A stretch of DNA of 64,000 nucleotides from assembly GCF_007829815.1 (NCBI RefSeq), contig NZ_VIWT01000004.1, positions 1 to 64,000 of the forward strand, given 5' to 3'. The notes below the pieces were generated by a model, which ran no database searches, was not told the DNA's origin, and saw only the letters and a list, made by a program, of their open reading frames with translations. Positions 53,198-63,800 of the stretch are shown piece after piece. Position 1 is the stretch's first letter. Every line of letters starts with the position of its first letter. Source of the stretch: Kitasatospora viridis (GTDB lineage: Bacteria; Actinomycetota; Actinomycetes; Streptomycetales; Streptomycetaceae). The translations under genes and the position numbers were made by a program.

Positions 53198-54419
53198 GCG
53201 GGAGCGAGGCGGTGCGCACGGCGGGCGTCGCGGCCCCGGAGGACTGCGCCGCGCGCAGCTGGGCGATGGCCGTGCGCAGCGCCGCGAGCGCGGGCTTGGC
53301 GCTGCCGTCGGCCCGGCGCAGCCCGTACCAGTCCTCGGTGCTGGTGCCCTGGCCGGCGCCGGTCGCGGCGGCGGCGTCCCGGTCGGTGTACCAGACCAGG
53401 GCGCCGATGCCGGGGTCGGCGGCGGCGGTGCGCGCGGCGTCGGCGGCGATCTCGGCCTGGCGCTGCTCGGTGACGTGGGTGGTGTCGGGGCCGATGTCGC
53501 CCGGGGCGCCGTCGGAGGCCGCGCCCGGGCCGCCGGTGGGCGCGCCTTCCTCGGTGAGCCAGATCGGCAGCCCGGGCGTGCCGTCGCGCTCCAGCACGCT
53601 GCGCAGGCTCTCCTTGGTGCGGTCGATCTGCTCCCAGGCGGTGCCGAACGAGGTGGTGGCGCTGGGCAGGTAGGGATAGCTATAGGGGTGGTAGCCGATC
53701 GCGTCGACCGCCCGGGTGGCGCCCTGCCGGGCGACCCGGTCCAGGAAGACGGTCGGCGCCAGGTCGCCGTGCCCGCTGCCGACCGGGGACAGGCCGCCGA
53801 GCACCACGAAGGCGTGCGGGTCGGCGTGGTGCAGGGCGGCGGCGCCCGCCTCGACGGTGGCGGCGTAGCCGGCCGGGTCGGCGGCGGGAGCCCAGAAGGT
53901 GGTCAGGTTGGGCTCGTTCCACAGCTCCCAGTCGTGCACTCCGCGCGGCGCGTAGCGGTCGGCGGCGGCCGCGGCGAAGGCGGCGAACCGGGCCGCGTCG
54001 TGCGGGCCGCAGGCGGGCACGGTGCAGCCGGCCGAACGGGCCCAGGGCGGCGTGCCGGTGAGCACCGGCAGCACGGTCAGCCCGCGCGCCGCGGCGGCCG
54101 CGACCACCCGGTCGAACAGGTACCAGGCGTGGCTGCCGGGCCCGTCGTGCTGGATGTCGTCCCAGGACAGGTCGGCGCGCACCAGCGTGGCGCCGACCTG
54201 GACGGCGGTGTCCAGCGCGGCCGCCAGGTCGGCGTCCGACATCCAGACCAGCCGGTCGCCGTAGGCGATCCCGGTGACCGGCCGGGTCGGCGGGAGCGGC
54301 GCCGGCGGGACCGCCCGGCGCCGGGTGGCGCCGCCGCAGCCGGCCAGCAGCAGGCTCACCAGGACCACGGCCGCCACGGCCCAGCGCGTCCCCGACCGCC
54401 GCCGCCTCGCTCCGCCCAC
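53073..54419 (-). CDS. Lipoprotein glycoside hydrolase (GH5/GH39-like)
   Basis: The 448-residue protein has a lipoprotein signal (lipobox LLAGC, C28) and a TIM-barrel hydrolase with WNEPN (E169, acid/base) and IWLTEEG (E290, likely nucleophile). PslG of Pseudomonas, which trims a self-made exopolysaccharide, has a similar layout, so this enzyme may process the polymer made by the opposing cluster. GGAGG precedes the GTG start at 54419. The last 42 codons run antisense into the tandem glycosyltransferase gene and give a basic low-complexity tail. Confidence 0.85.
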   Translation of the reverse strand: MGGARRRRSGTRWAVAAVVLVSLLLAGCGGATRRRAVPPAPLPPTRPVTGIAYGDRLVWMSDADLAAALDTAVQVGATLVRADLSWDDIQHDGPGSHAWYLFDRVVAAAAARGLTVLPVLTGTPPWARSAGCTVPACGPHDAARFAAFAAAAADRYAPRGVHDWELWNEPNLTTFWAPAADPAGYAATVEAGAAALHHADPHAFVVLGGLSPVGSGHGDLAPTVFLDRVARQGATRAVDAIGYHPYSYPYLPSATTSFGTAWEQIDRTKESLRSVLERDGTPGLPIWLTEEGAPTGGPGAASDGAPGDIGPDTTHVTEQRQAEIAADAARTAAADPGIGALVWYTDRDAAAATGAGQGTSTEDWYGLRRADGSAKPALAALRTAIAQLRAAQSSGAATPAVRTASLPLSRGTAPGTAPGNGPSGRARRSARRRGAGPRRRGARRCPGR

Positions 54420-54479
54420 CTGGCCTCCCGTCGCCCAGTCGACCGTACACCGCCGGGCGGCCCGGCCGTTGACAATGCG

Positions 54480-56222
54480 TCAGGCGTGCGCCCACTCCCG
54501 GGCGGCGAGCTGCGCGGCCCACATCCGGGCGTACCGGCCGGCCGGGTCGGCGAGCAGCTCGGCGTGGCTGCCGCGCTGGGTGATCCGGCCGCCGTCGAGC
54601 ACCAGGATCTGGTCGGCGCCGACCACGGTGGAGAGCCGGTGGGCGATCACCACCACGGTCCGGCCGGCCACCAGGCGGTCCACGGCCTGCTGGACCACCC
54701 GCTCCGACTCGGTGTCCAGGGCGGCGGTCGGCTCGTCCAGCAGCACCACGGGGGCGTCCTTGAGCAGGGCCCGGGCGATCGAGATCCGCTGGCGCTCGCC
54801 GCCGGACAGCGCGGAGCCGATCTCGCCCACCGGGGTGTCGTAGCCCTGCGGCAGCCGGGCGATGAACTCGTGCGCGTTGGCGGCCCGGGCCGCGTCCTCG
54901 ATCTCCGCGTCGGTGGCGCCGGAACGGCCGAGGGCGATGTTGGCCCGCACGGTGTCGTCGAACAGGTGGACGTCCTGGAAGACCACCGCGAGGTGGCGCA
55001 GCACCTGGTCGGGCTCCAGGGTGCGCAGGTCGGTGCCGCCGAGCCGGACGGTGCCGTGCTGCGGGTCGGCGTAGCGCCCGATCAGCTTGGTGACGGTGGT
55101 CTTGCCGGAGCCGGAGGGGCCGACCAGCGCGGTCAGCGAGCGCTCGGGGACGGTGAACGAGACGCCGCGCAGGGTGGGTTCGCCCTGGCCCTGGTAGGCG
55201 AAGGAGACCTCCTCGAAGGTGATGGCGGAGCCGGCGGGCGCCGAGCCGCCGGGCTCGACCGGCAGCGGCGGCACCGCCAGCACCTCGTCGATCCGGTGCA
55301 GGGCGGCCTCGGCCTGCTCGAACAGCTTGGTCATCACGGTGGCCAGGCCCAGCGGTTCGGCGAACCGGGCGGCGGCGACCACCACGGCGGCCAGCACGGC
55401 GGGCGATAGGTGCGCGCCGAGCGACAGGTCGGCGCCGACCGCAACCAGCGCCACCAGGGCGATCTGGACCACCAGTTGGGTCCCGGCGACGGGCAGCGCG
55501 GCCGAGCGGTTGGCGGTCAGCTGGGCCTGGTGCTGGCGGGCCAGCACCGGGCCCAGCCGCGGGGAGCCGGCCCCGGCCTGCCCGGTGGCCTTGAGCACGG
55601 GCAGGCCCTGGACGTACTCGACGATCCGGTCGGACAGCTCGGCGTCGGCCGAGTCCACCTGGTGGAAGCCGGAGTTGGCGCGCCGTTGGACCCGGCGCAC
55701 CAGCGGCAGCGCGGCCGGCACTGCGGCGGCCAGCACCAGGCCGAGCCGCCAGTCGACGGCCAGCACCACCGCGCCGAGCACCAGCGGGACGGTGACCAGC
55801 TGGACGAAGAGGGTGCCGAGCGAGGAGATCGCGCCAGCCGCCGTGGTGGTGTTGCCGCCGACCACGGAGGTGAGGTCGCCGGCGGCCCGCCGGGACAGCT
55901 CCTGCTGGGGCATGGCCCGCAGCTGGGCGCCGAGCCGCAGCCGGGTGGCCCTGGTGACCAGGTGCCAGTAGTCGTAGGTGAAGGCCGTCTCACGCACCCT
56001 CAGCAGCGCCTCGACGCCGGTGAGCGCGGCCAGCAGGGCCACCCACAGCCAGGCCCGCTCGGCGCGGATCTGACGGCGGGTCAGCTCGGCGAGCAGCGGC
56101 ACGAAGACGGCGTAGGCGGCGGCCTGGGCCAGCGAGGCGGCGGCGGACAGCCGCAGGGTGCGGCGGAACTGCGGCGCGTACGGGCCGGCGGCGGTGAGCA
56201 TCAGGCGCAGGATTCGCCTCAA
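54480..56222 (-). CDS. ABC half-transporter of a siderophore system (YbtQ-like)
   Basis: The 580-residue protein fuses a six-span membrane domain (about 1-310) to an ATPase with Walker A GPSGSGKTT, signature LSGGERQRI and LLDEPTAALD. Together with the preceding gene it should form a heterodimer like YbtP-YbtQ or IrtAB, which import metal-siderophores despite an exporter fold. The best start is TTG 56222: GGAG lies eight bases before it and it overlaps the upstream stop. ATG 56201 is the alternative. Last gene of the operon. Confidence 0.9.
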   Translation of the reverse strand: MRRILRLMLTAAGPYAPQFRRTLRLSAAASLAQAAAYAVFVPLLAELTRRQIRAERAWLWVALLAALTGVEALLRVRETAFTYDYWHLVTRATRLRLGAQLRAMPQQELSRRAAGDLTSVVGGNTTTAAGAISSLGTLFVQLVTVPLVLGAVVLAVDWRLGLVLAAAVPAALPLVRRVQRRANSGFHQVDSADAELSDRIVEYVQGLPVLKATGQAGAGSPRLGPVLARQHQAQLTANRSAALPVAGTQLVVQIALVALVAVGADLSLGAHLSPAVLAAVVVAAARFAEPLGLATVMTKLFEQAEAALHRIDEVLAVPPLPVEPGGSAPAGSAITFEEVSFAYQGQGEPTLRGVSFTVPERSLTALVGPSGSGKTTVTKLIGRYADPQHGTVRLGGTDLRTLEPDQVLRHLAVVFQDVHLFDDTVRANIALGRSGATDAEIEDAARAANAHEFIARLPQGYDTPVGEIGSALSGGERQRISIARALLKDAPVVLLDEPTAALDTESERVVQQAVDRLVAGRTVVVIAHRLSTVVGADQILVLDGGRITQRGSHAELLADPAGRYARMWAAQLAAREWAHA

Positions 56223-57979
56223 CGTGCGTTCTCCAGATCGGTGGTCAGGCCCCAGCGGGCGGCGGCCTCGTGGTTCGCCCAGAGCTGTGCGTAGCGTCCG
56301 CCGGCGGCGACCAGGTCGGTGTGCCGGCCGCGTTCGACCACCCGGCCGCCGTCGAGCACGGCGATCTGGTCCACACCGGTGATGGTGTTGAGGCGGTGGG
56401 CGATCACCAGCACGGTGCGGCCGGCGGTGAGCCGGGCGACGGCCCGTTGGATCAGGGCCTCGTTCTCCGGGTCGGCGAAGGCGGTGGCCTCGTCGAGGAT
56501 GACGATCGGCGCGTCGGACAGGATCGCCCGGGCGATGGTGATCCGCTGGCGCTGGCCGCCGGAGAGCAGCCCGCCGCGCTCGCCGACCTGGGTGGCGTAG
56601 CCCGCGGGCAGCTCGTTGACGATGAACTCGTGGGCGGCGGCGGCCTCGGCGGCGGCCTCGACCTCGGCATCGGTGGCGTCGGGCTTGGCGAGCCGGATGT
56701 TCTCGGCGATGCTGCCGGTGACCAGGAAGGGGTCCTGGAAGACCAGGGCGACCTGCTTGAGCAGCGCCGTGCTGCTCATCTCCCGCACGTCCACGCCGCC
56801 GATCCGCACGGCGCCCTCGTCCACGTCGTGGAAGCGCGGGACCAGCCGGGCGACGGTGGACTTGCCGGAGCCGGAGGGGCCGACCAGCGCGCAGACGGTG
56901 CCGGCCGGGATCTCCAGGTCGAGGCCGTCCAGGGCGGGCCGGTCGGGGGTGTAGGAGAACCGGACGCGCTCCAGGGTGATGCTGCGGTCGGCGGGCTCGC
57001 GCGGGTGCTCGGGTTCGGGCAGGGCCGGGACGGCGAGCAGGTCGGCGATCCGCACGGCGCCGGCCTTGCTGTCGTTGATGTGGTTGACCAGGTGCATCAG
57101 CGGGGCCACCGCCTCGATCGGCAGGGTGCCGATCAGCAGGCCGAGCAGCAGGTCGGTGTCGGAGATCCAGCCGGCCGCGCGCAGCGGCACGGCGGCGGTG
57201 GCGACCAGCAGCAGGGTGGGCAGCGGCACGATGAACAGCTTGGTGAGCAGCCCGGCGGTCCGGGAGGTGGCCAGCCAGCCGGCCACCGCCTCGGTGAACT
57301 CCTCGACGGCGGTGGCGAACCGGCCGAAGGAGTGCTTGCCGTCGTCGAAGGTGCGCACCACCGGCATGCCCTGGACGAACTCGACCACGGCGGCGTTGAC
57401 CCGCTCGTTGGCCCGGTTGTAGGTCTCGCGCTGCTGGGTGTGGTCGCGGGAGAGGAAGGAGAGGCAGAGCATCGCGATCGGCAGGATCAGCAGCACGGCG
57501 AGCAGCAGCTTCCACTGCACGGTGCCGAGCACCAGCAGCGCGGCGAGCGGCTGGGCCAGGCCGACGCCGACGAACGGCAGGCTGTCGGCCACCACGTTGT
57601 GCAGCGACTTGACGTCGTCCTGGACGATCTTGCGGATCGCTCCGGAGCCGAGCCGCTGCACCTCGCCGAGCGGCATCCGGGCGAGTGCGTCGGCGAGTTC
57701 GCCGCGCAGCTCGACCTCCAGCTGGTAGCTGGCCTCGTGGGCGAGGTTCTCGCTCAGCCAGCGCAGCGCGAAGGAGAGCACCAGCCCGGCCGCCGCGCCG
57801 GCGGTCCAGCCGGTGGCGGAGCGGCCGGCCAGCACAGCACCGACCGCGTAGGCGACGCAGAGGAACCCGGCCACGGCGGCGAGGCCGCCGAGCAGGCCGA
57901 GCAGGGCGGCCCGGCCGAGCCGGGCCCGCACGGCGGGGGCGAGCCCGACCAGGTCGAGCAGGCTGCGCAGGCCGGTCAC
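56219..57979 (-). CDS. ABC half-transporter of a siderophore system (YbtP-like)
   Basis: The 586-residue protein has a six-span domain (about 20-310) and an ATPase with GPSGSGKST, LSGGQRQRI and ILDEATAFAD. The last carries alanine-phenylalanine where the partner protein has the canonical AALD, a hint of an asymmetric heterodimer. GTG 57979 overlaps the ligase stop; its own stop overlaps the partner's start. Confidence 0.92.
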   Translation of the reverse strand: MTGLRSLLDLVGLAPAVRARLGRAALLGLLGGLAAVAGFLCVAYAVGAVLAGRSATGWTAGAAAGLVLSFALRWLSENLAHEASYQLEVELRGELADALARMPLGEVQRLGSGAIRKIVQDDVKSLHNVVADSLPFVGVGLAQPLAALLVLGTVQWKLLLAVLLILPIAMLCLSFLSRDHTQQRETYNRANERVNAAVVEFVQGMPVVRTFDDGKHSFGRFATAVEEFTEAVAGWLATSRTAGLLTKLFIVPLPTLLLVATAAVPLRAAGWISDTDLLLGLLIGTLPIEAVAPLMHLVNHINDSKAGAVRIADLLAVPALPEPEHPREPADRSITLERVRFSYTPDRPALDGLDLEIPAGTVCALVGPSGSGKSTVARLVPRFHDVDEGAVRIGGVDVREMSSTALLKQVALVFQDPFLVTGSIAENIRLAKPDATDAEVEAAAEAAAAHEFIVNELPAGYATQVGERGGLLSGGQRQRITIARAILSDAPIVILDEATAFADPENEALIQRAVARLTAGRTVLVIAHRLNTITGVDQIAVLDGGRVVERGRHTDLVAAGGRYAQLWANHEAAARWGLTTDLENAR

Positions 57980-59580
57980 CGGGCACCTCCGGTGAGCAGC
58001 TCGGCCAGCGCGCGCTTGTCCACCTTGCCGAGCGCGGTGCGCGGCAGGCGCTCCAACACGGCGAGGCGGTCGGGCAGTTTGAAGGCGGCGAGGCCGAGCG
58101 CGGTCAGGTGGGCGGTGAGCTCGGCCCGGCTCGGCGGGGCGCCGCGGGCGATCACGCAGGCGCAGCTGCGCTCCCCCAGCTCCCGGTCGGGCAGGCCGAC
58201 CAGGGCGACCTCGTGCACGGCCGGGTGGGTGAGCAGCAGTTGCTCGACCTCCTGGACCGGCACCTTGTCGCCGCCCCGGTTGATCACGTCCTTGGTCCGG
58301 CCGGTCACCACCAGGTGGCCGCCCGGCAGTTGGCGGACCAGGTCGCCGGTGCGGAAGTAGCCGTCGGCGGTGAAGGCGGCCCGGTTCTGCTCCTCGGCGC
58401 GGTAGTAGCCGCGCAGCGTGTAGGGCCCGCGCACCTGGAGCTCGCCGGTGCCGCCCGGGGCGACCTCGCGGTCCTGCGGGTCCACGACGCGCAGTTCGTC
58501 GTCGGCGGCCAGCGGCCGGCCCTGGGTGGTGAGCACGAGGTCCTCGGGGTCGTCCGGGCGGGTCATGGTGAGCAGTCCCTCGGCCATGCCGAAGACTTGC
58601 TGGAGGCGGCAGCCGAGCACCGGGGCGATCCGGGCGGCGGTCTCCGGCTGCAGCCGGGCGCCGCCGACCTGGAGCAGGCGCAGGCTGGTGAGGTCGGCGG
58701 CGCTGTGCGCGGCGTCCTCCAGCCAGAGGAGCACCAGCGGCGGCACCAGGGCGGTCACGGTGATCCGCTCGCGCTCGATCAGCCGGAAGGCGTCCTCGGG
58801 GCTGGGCGTGGGGCTGAGCACCACGGTGCCGCCGGCGTGCAGGGTGCCGAGCACCCCGGGGCAGGCGAGCGGGAAGTTGTGTGCCACCGGGAGGGCGGCG
58901 AGGTAGCGGGTGTCCGCATCGAGGCCGGCCGCCTCGGCGGCGGCCGCGAGGTTGTAGGCGTAGTCGTCGTGGGTGCGCGGGATCAGCTTGGGGGTGCCGG
59001 TGGTGCCGCCGGAGAGCAACAGCAGGGCGACGTCGGACGGTTCGGGACCGGGCAGCGGATCCGGCTCGGCGTCGACGGCCGCCAGGGCGGTGAACTCGGC
59101 CGGCTCGCCGGCCACCAGGACGTGCCGCACGCTCGGCGCCTGGGCGCGCACGCTGCGGGCCAACTCGCGGTGGTCGAAGCCGAGGTGGGTGTCGGGGGCG
59201 ACGTAGGCGACGGCCTCGGCGAGCCGGGCCAGCTGCACGATCTCGGTCTCCCGGTGCGCGGGCAGGGCGTAGACGGGGACGGCGCCGAGCCGGAAGAGCG
59301 CGAAGGAGAGCGCCAGGAACTCGGCGGTGTTGGGCAGGTGCACCAGCACCCGCTCCTCGGGGGCGATCCCGAGCGCGGCCAGCCCGGCGGCCAGCCGGTC
59401 GGCGCGCTCGTCGAGTTCGCGGTAGCTCCAGCGGCGCTCGCCGTCCACCACGGCGGTGGCGGTGGGGCGGGCCAGGGCGGCGCGGCGCAGCACCGAGCCG
59501 AGGGTGCGGCCCTGCCAGTAGCCGCGCTCGCGGTAGCGGGCGGCGAACTGCGCCGGCCAGGGGGTGAATCCGTTCAGCAT
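57976..59580 (-). CDS. Salicyl-AMP ligase (YbtE/MbtA/PchD type)
   Basis: The 534-residue adenylating enzyme activates an aryl acid and loads it on a carrier protein. It has LLSGGTTGTPKLIPRTH, FGMAEGLL, YFRTGDLV and catalytic lysine in TALGKVDKR. The substrate-pocket segment HNFPLACPG has cysteine where 2,3-dihydroxybenzoate enzymes such as DhbE have serine, which by family knowledge indicates salicylate. This agrees with the salicylate synthase next door. ATG 59580 was preferred to GTG 59583 because AGGAAG then stands six bases away. Confidence 0.93.
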   Translation of the reverse strand: MLNGFTPWPAQFAARYRERGYWQGRTLGSVLRRAALARPTATAVVDGERRWSYRELDERADRLAAGLAALGIAPEERVLVHLPNTAEFLALSFALFRLGAVPVYALPAHRETEIVQLARLAEAVAYVAPDTHLGFDHRELARSVRAQAPSVRHVLVAGEPAEFTALAAVDAEPDPLPGPEPSDVALLLLSGGTTGTPKLIPRTHDDYAYNLAAAAEAAGLDADTRYLAALPVAHNFPLACPGVLGTLHAGGTVVLSPTPSPEDAFRLIERERITVTALVPPLVLLWLEDAAHSAADLTSLRLLQVGGARLQPETAARIAPVLGCRLQQVFGMAEGLLTMTRPDDPEDLVLTTQGRPLAADDELRVVDPQDREVAPGGTGELQVRGPYTLRGYYRAEEQNRAAFTADGYFRTGDLVRQLPGGHLVVTGRTKDVINRGGDKVPVQEVEQLLLTHPAVHEVALVGLPDRELGERSCACVIARGAPPSRAELTAHLTALGLAAFKLPDRLAVLERLPRTALGKVDKRALAELLTGGAR

Positions 59581-59601
59581 CACGGTCTTCCTGATGGTTG
59601 G

Positions 59602-60891
59602 TCAGATCTGGGCGGGGACCAGGTAGGGCGCGACGGCGGCGAGCTTCTCGCAGGTCTCCTGGTACTCCCGTTCGGGGCGGGAGGCGCCCACCACTCCGGC
59701 GCCGGCCCGCAGCCAGGCCCGGCCGTCGCGCTGGTAGACGGCGCGCAGCACCAGGGCGGCGTCCAAGGCGCCGTCGGCGCCCGCCATCAGCACGGCGCCC
59801 GCGTAGAGCCCGCGCGGCTCCGGCTCCAGCTCCTCGATCAGCCGGTAGGCGGCGGCCTTCGGGATGCCGGAGGCGGTGACGGGCGGGAAGACAGCGCCGA
59901 ACGCGTCCCAGGCGGTGTGCGGCCCGGTGAGCGTGCTGGCGACCCGGGAGGCGAGGTGCTGGACGCTGCCGCGCTCCTTGACGGTCAGGAACTCGCCGAT
60001 CCGGGTGTCGCGGCCGACGCCGGCCAGCTCCTGGAAGGCCAGCTTGACCGACATCGCGTGCTCGCTGACCTCCTTGGGGTCGGCCAGCAGTTCGGCGCGC
60101 AGTGCGCTGTCCAGGGCCGGGTCGCCGGTGAGCGCCCGGGTGCCGGCCAGCGGCTGGGTGGTGACGCAACCGGTGCCGTCCGCCTCCAGCACGGTCTCCG
60201 GGCTGAACCCGGCGGCCTGCCAGCCGCCGAGGTCGAGCAGGAAGGAGCGGGCCGGGGTGTTGTGGCGGCGCCCGTGCAGGTAGCTGGCGCACAGGTCCAC
60301 GGGGAACGGCACCGGCACGGGCCGGGAGAGGATCGCCTTCTGCAGCCGCCCCGCGCCGATCTCGGCGACCACCCGGGCGACGCCCGCCCGGTACCGCTCG
60401 CCGTCGAGCCGGGTCTCCACGGCGACGGCGCTCGGGTCGGGGAGCTCGGCGGGTTCGGCCAGCACCTTGCGGGCGCTCTCCAGCGCCTCCCGGTCCAGGG
60501 CGCGGATCAGCACCCGCTCGGTGGAGACGGTGAACTCCAGCTGCGGGACCATCAGGTGGGCCAGCGTCTGGCCGGCGAACCGGGCGTCCCCGCTGGCGAG
60601 TTCGAAGCAGGTCCAGCCGTAGGCGTGCCAGTCGGCGACCGGCACGGCGGCCAGTGCCTCCTCGATGCCGCGCCAGGGTGCCCCGGTCCAGGGCCGCACG
60701 GTGCCGAAGCTGCTGGCGACCTGACGCTCCGTCACCTCGATCCGGCCGAGCGGGTTCGCGGCGACGTACCAGTGCGCCTCGCGCTCGTAGACCACGTGCT
60801 CGGTCAACAGGCCGGAGCGGACCAGCTGGTGGACCACGGCGAGGGGGTCGAACGGGCCGTCGACCCGGGCCTGGAGGTACTGCTGTCTCAT
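59602..60891 (-). CDS. Salicylate synthase (Irp9/YbtS/MbtI family)
   Basis: The 429-residue protein belongs to the chorismate-using enzymes: PLAGTRALTGDP, LLADPKEVSEHAMSV, TASGIPKAAAY and a C-terminal GAGVVGAS. Its length and the absence of a glutamine amidotransferase or a separate lyase gene point to a bifunctional enzyme making salicylate from chorismate through isochorismate. ATG 60891 overlaps the NRPS stop. A 21-bp gap leads to the ligase gene. Confidence 0.93.
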   Translation of the reverse strand: MRQQYLQARVDGPFDPLAVVHQLVRSGLLTEHVVYEREAHWYVAANPLGRIEVTERQVASSFGTVRPWTGAPWRGIEEALAAVPVADWHAYGWTCFELASGDARFAGQTLAHLMVPQLEFTVSTERVLIRALDREALESARKVLAEPAELPDPSAVAVETRLDGERYRAGVARVVAEIGAGRLQKAILSRPVPVPFPVDLCASYLHGRRHNTPARSFLLDLGGWQAAGFSPETVLEADGTGCVTTQPLAGTRALTGDPALDSALRAELLADPKEVSEHAMSVKLAFQELAGVGRDTRIGEFLTVKERGSVQHLASRVASTLTGPHTAWDAFGAVFPPVTASGIPKAAAYRLIEELEPEPRGLYAGAVLMAGADGALDAALVLRAVYQRDGRAWLRAGAGVVGASRPEREYQETCEKLAAVAPYLVPAQI

Positions 60892-63800
60892 CGCGTGATC
60901 CCTTCGGCGAGGAGCTCGGCGACCGCACGGGCGTTCGACTCCTCGATGCAGCTGAAGTGGTTGCCCTCGATCTCGGCGACGGCCAGCTCGCCGATGCCGA
61001 CCTCGCGCCAGAAGGCGAGGGTGGACTCGTCCATGCCGGGCGCGAAGCCGGAGGAGGCGGTGGGGCGCAGGAAGCGGATGTCCCCGGCGTAGGGCTCGGG
61101 GGTGAACCTGGCAGCCAGGAAGCTCTGCCGGTAGACCCGGAACATGCCGGCCACCATTTCTGCCGGCATGTGCTGGCCGGAGGCCTCGCTCGCGGCCCGG
61201 GCGTAGCGCTCGAACCGCTCCTCGCGCCCGACCGCGCCGAGCCGGCCGACGAACCCGGCGACGGCGTCGAGCCCCGGATCGCCGCCGACCTTGGCCAGTT
61301 CGCCCTCGGGCACCCGGCCGCCGTGCCGCTCCAGCACCTGGAGGAAGGCCCGCAGCAGCTCGTCGGCCGCCACCTCGCCGAAGCCGGCCTGCTGGAGCGA
61401 GATGTGCAGGTTGGGCACGAAGAGCAGCTCGATCATCAGGTCGTCCTCGACGTCGATGACCACGGGGTGGCTGCTGATCAGCGCCAAGTCCTCGACGGTG
61501 GCGCCGCGTTCGTCCAGCCGCCGGGCCACCTCGGCGGCGAACAGGCCGCCGAGGCAGTAGCCGACCAGCTGGAAGCGGGTGTGCCCCTCGGCGAGCAGGC
61601 GGGCGGTGTAGTCGTCGGCGAGGCGCTCGACCACCCCTGCGGGCGGCTGGGCGGTGTAGACCTCGGGGTCGTCGATCACGATGCCGAGCACCGGCCCGAG
61701 CCGCTGGGCGGCCAGCTGGGCGGCGAGCGGGCGGAAGCAGTCCATGGTGCCCAGGCCCGCGTGGAAGAGCACCCGGACCGGCCCCTCGCTCGCCGGACCG
61801 AGCGGCACCAGCACGGCGTTGCTGCCCTCGGCCCGCCGTCCCGAGTCGTCGGGGACGCTATCCGGGGCTCCGTCGAAGGCCCGCAGGAACTCGGCCAGCG
61901 CCGCGACGGTCGGGTGGTTGAGGAGTCGGCGCAGCAGGCTGTCGAACGGCACGGCGGCCGCCTCCGGCACCTCCGCGCGCAGCCGGCCGGTCATCCGGGC
62001 GGTGATCAGCGAGTCGGCGCCGAGCGAGTAGAAGTCCTCGGTGCGGCCGACCTGGGGCACCGCCAGGGCCTGCGCCCACAGGGCGGCGAGCCGGGCCTCG
62101 AAGGGGTCGGCGAGGTCGTCGGTGCGGGCGGTGCGGGCGGCCTCGGTGCGGGCGGGGCGCCAGCCGGCCAGGGTGCGGCGGTCCACCTTGCCGTTGCCGG
62201 AGAGCGGCAGGGCGTCGACCAACTGGAGGTGGCCGGGCAGCATGTGGCCGGGCAGCCGCTCGCTCAGGTGGGCGAGCAGCTCCGCCTCGGTGACGGGTAC
62301 CCGGTCGGTCTTCAGCCGGGCGGCGAACAGGTGCACGCCCTGCGGGGCGAGCGGGTGGTCGTCGGCGGGCAGGCAGAGCACCCGCTCGGCGCCCGCCGAC
62401 CGGGCCAGCAGCTCCAGCCACTCCGCCCGGTCCAGGTAGCTGGCGCCGGCGCTGCGGCGCTCGTCCTGCGGACGCTGCATCATGAAGGCCTGCGAGGCGA
62501 GGATCCACGGGTGTTCGCGGGTCGGCTCGGTGAGGACCAGCCAGCCGCCGGGGGCGACCAGGTCGGCCAGCCGGGCGAGCGCGGCGGCGGTGTCGCGGGC
62601 GTTCTCCAGGACGCCCGCCGCGAGCACCACGTCGAAGGAGTTGGGCGCGAGGCCCTGGGCCCGGTGGTCCTGGTCCACGTCGAAGACGCCGAACCGCACC
62701 CACGGCCGGTCGCCGAAGCGGGTGCGGGCCTCGGGCAGGAAGAACGGCGAGACGTCGGTGAACAGGTAGTCGGGCCGCTCTCCATCGGACCGCTGGCCGT
62801 CGGGCCGCTGTCCATCCGGCCGTGCGGAGTCCAGCGCGGCGAGCACGCCCTCGGTGGTGCCGCCGGTGCCGGCGCCGACCTCCAGCACCCGCAGCGGGCG
62901 CGCCGCCCCGGCGGCGAGCTGCCCGAGCAGCGAGGCGACGGCGGTGTTCAGGTAGCGGGCCATGCTGTGCTCGCGGTAGAGCGCCCGCGCGGTGTCGAAC
63001 CCGCCTTCGGGGAAGAGGAGTTCCACCGGGTTCTGAGTACCCGTCAGCAGCTGCGGCAGTCGCTCGGCGTTGCGGCGCAGGTAGGCGAGGAACTCAGGCG
63101 AGCCCAACTCGGGGGTCCAGGCGGCGTCCAACTCGGCCCAGGCCCGCTGGACCTCCGCCGCCGTGGCCCGGGTCCGGTCTCCGAGCAGGGCCCACCAGCG
63201 GCCGACCAGCCAGGTGTGCCGGGGGTCCACGGTCGCGCCGGTGCGGGTCAGCTCGTCGAGGGCGTGCGCCATCGAGGCGAGCACGGCCGCGTCGAGCCGC
63301 TCGACGTAGATCTCCACCTGACTGCGGGTCGGGCCCTCGGCGGGCTCGTCCAGCACGGGCGGGGCGAACGGCGCGGGGCTGGTGCGGGCGGGTTCGACGA
63401 CGGCGAGCAGGGCGCGGTCGGCGTCCGTGCCGTCCAGCACCACGCCGGCGGCGGCGACCGCCGGGTGGTCGAGCAGGGCGGCCTCGATCTCGCCGAGCTC
63501 GATCCGGTGGCCGCGCAGCTTGACCTGGGTGTCCTCGCGGCCCAGGAACTCGATCTCACCGCCCGGCAGGTAGCGGCCGAAGTCGCCGGTGCGGTACAGG
63601 TGTTGACCGTCCGGGTGGTCGACGAACCGGAACCCGGTGGTGTCCGGGTCGCCGAAGTAGCCCTGGGCCAGGCCGGCGCCGGAGATGTACAGCTCGCCGA
63701 CGGCCCACACCGGGCAGTCGCGGCCGTGGGCGTCCAGCACCCGCCAGCCCTGGTTGGCCAGCGGCCGCCCGTACGGGATGCTGCGCCAGCCCGGCTCAAG

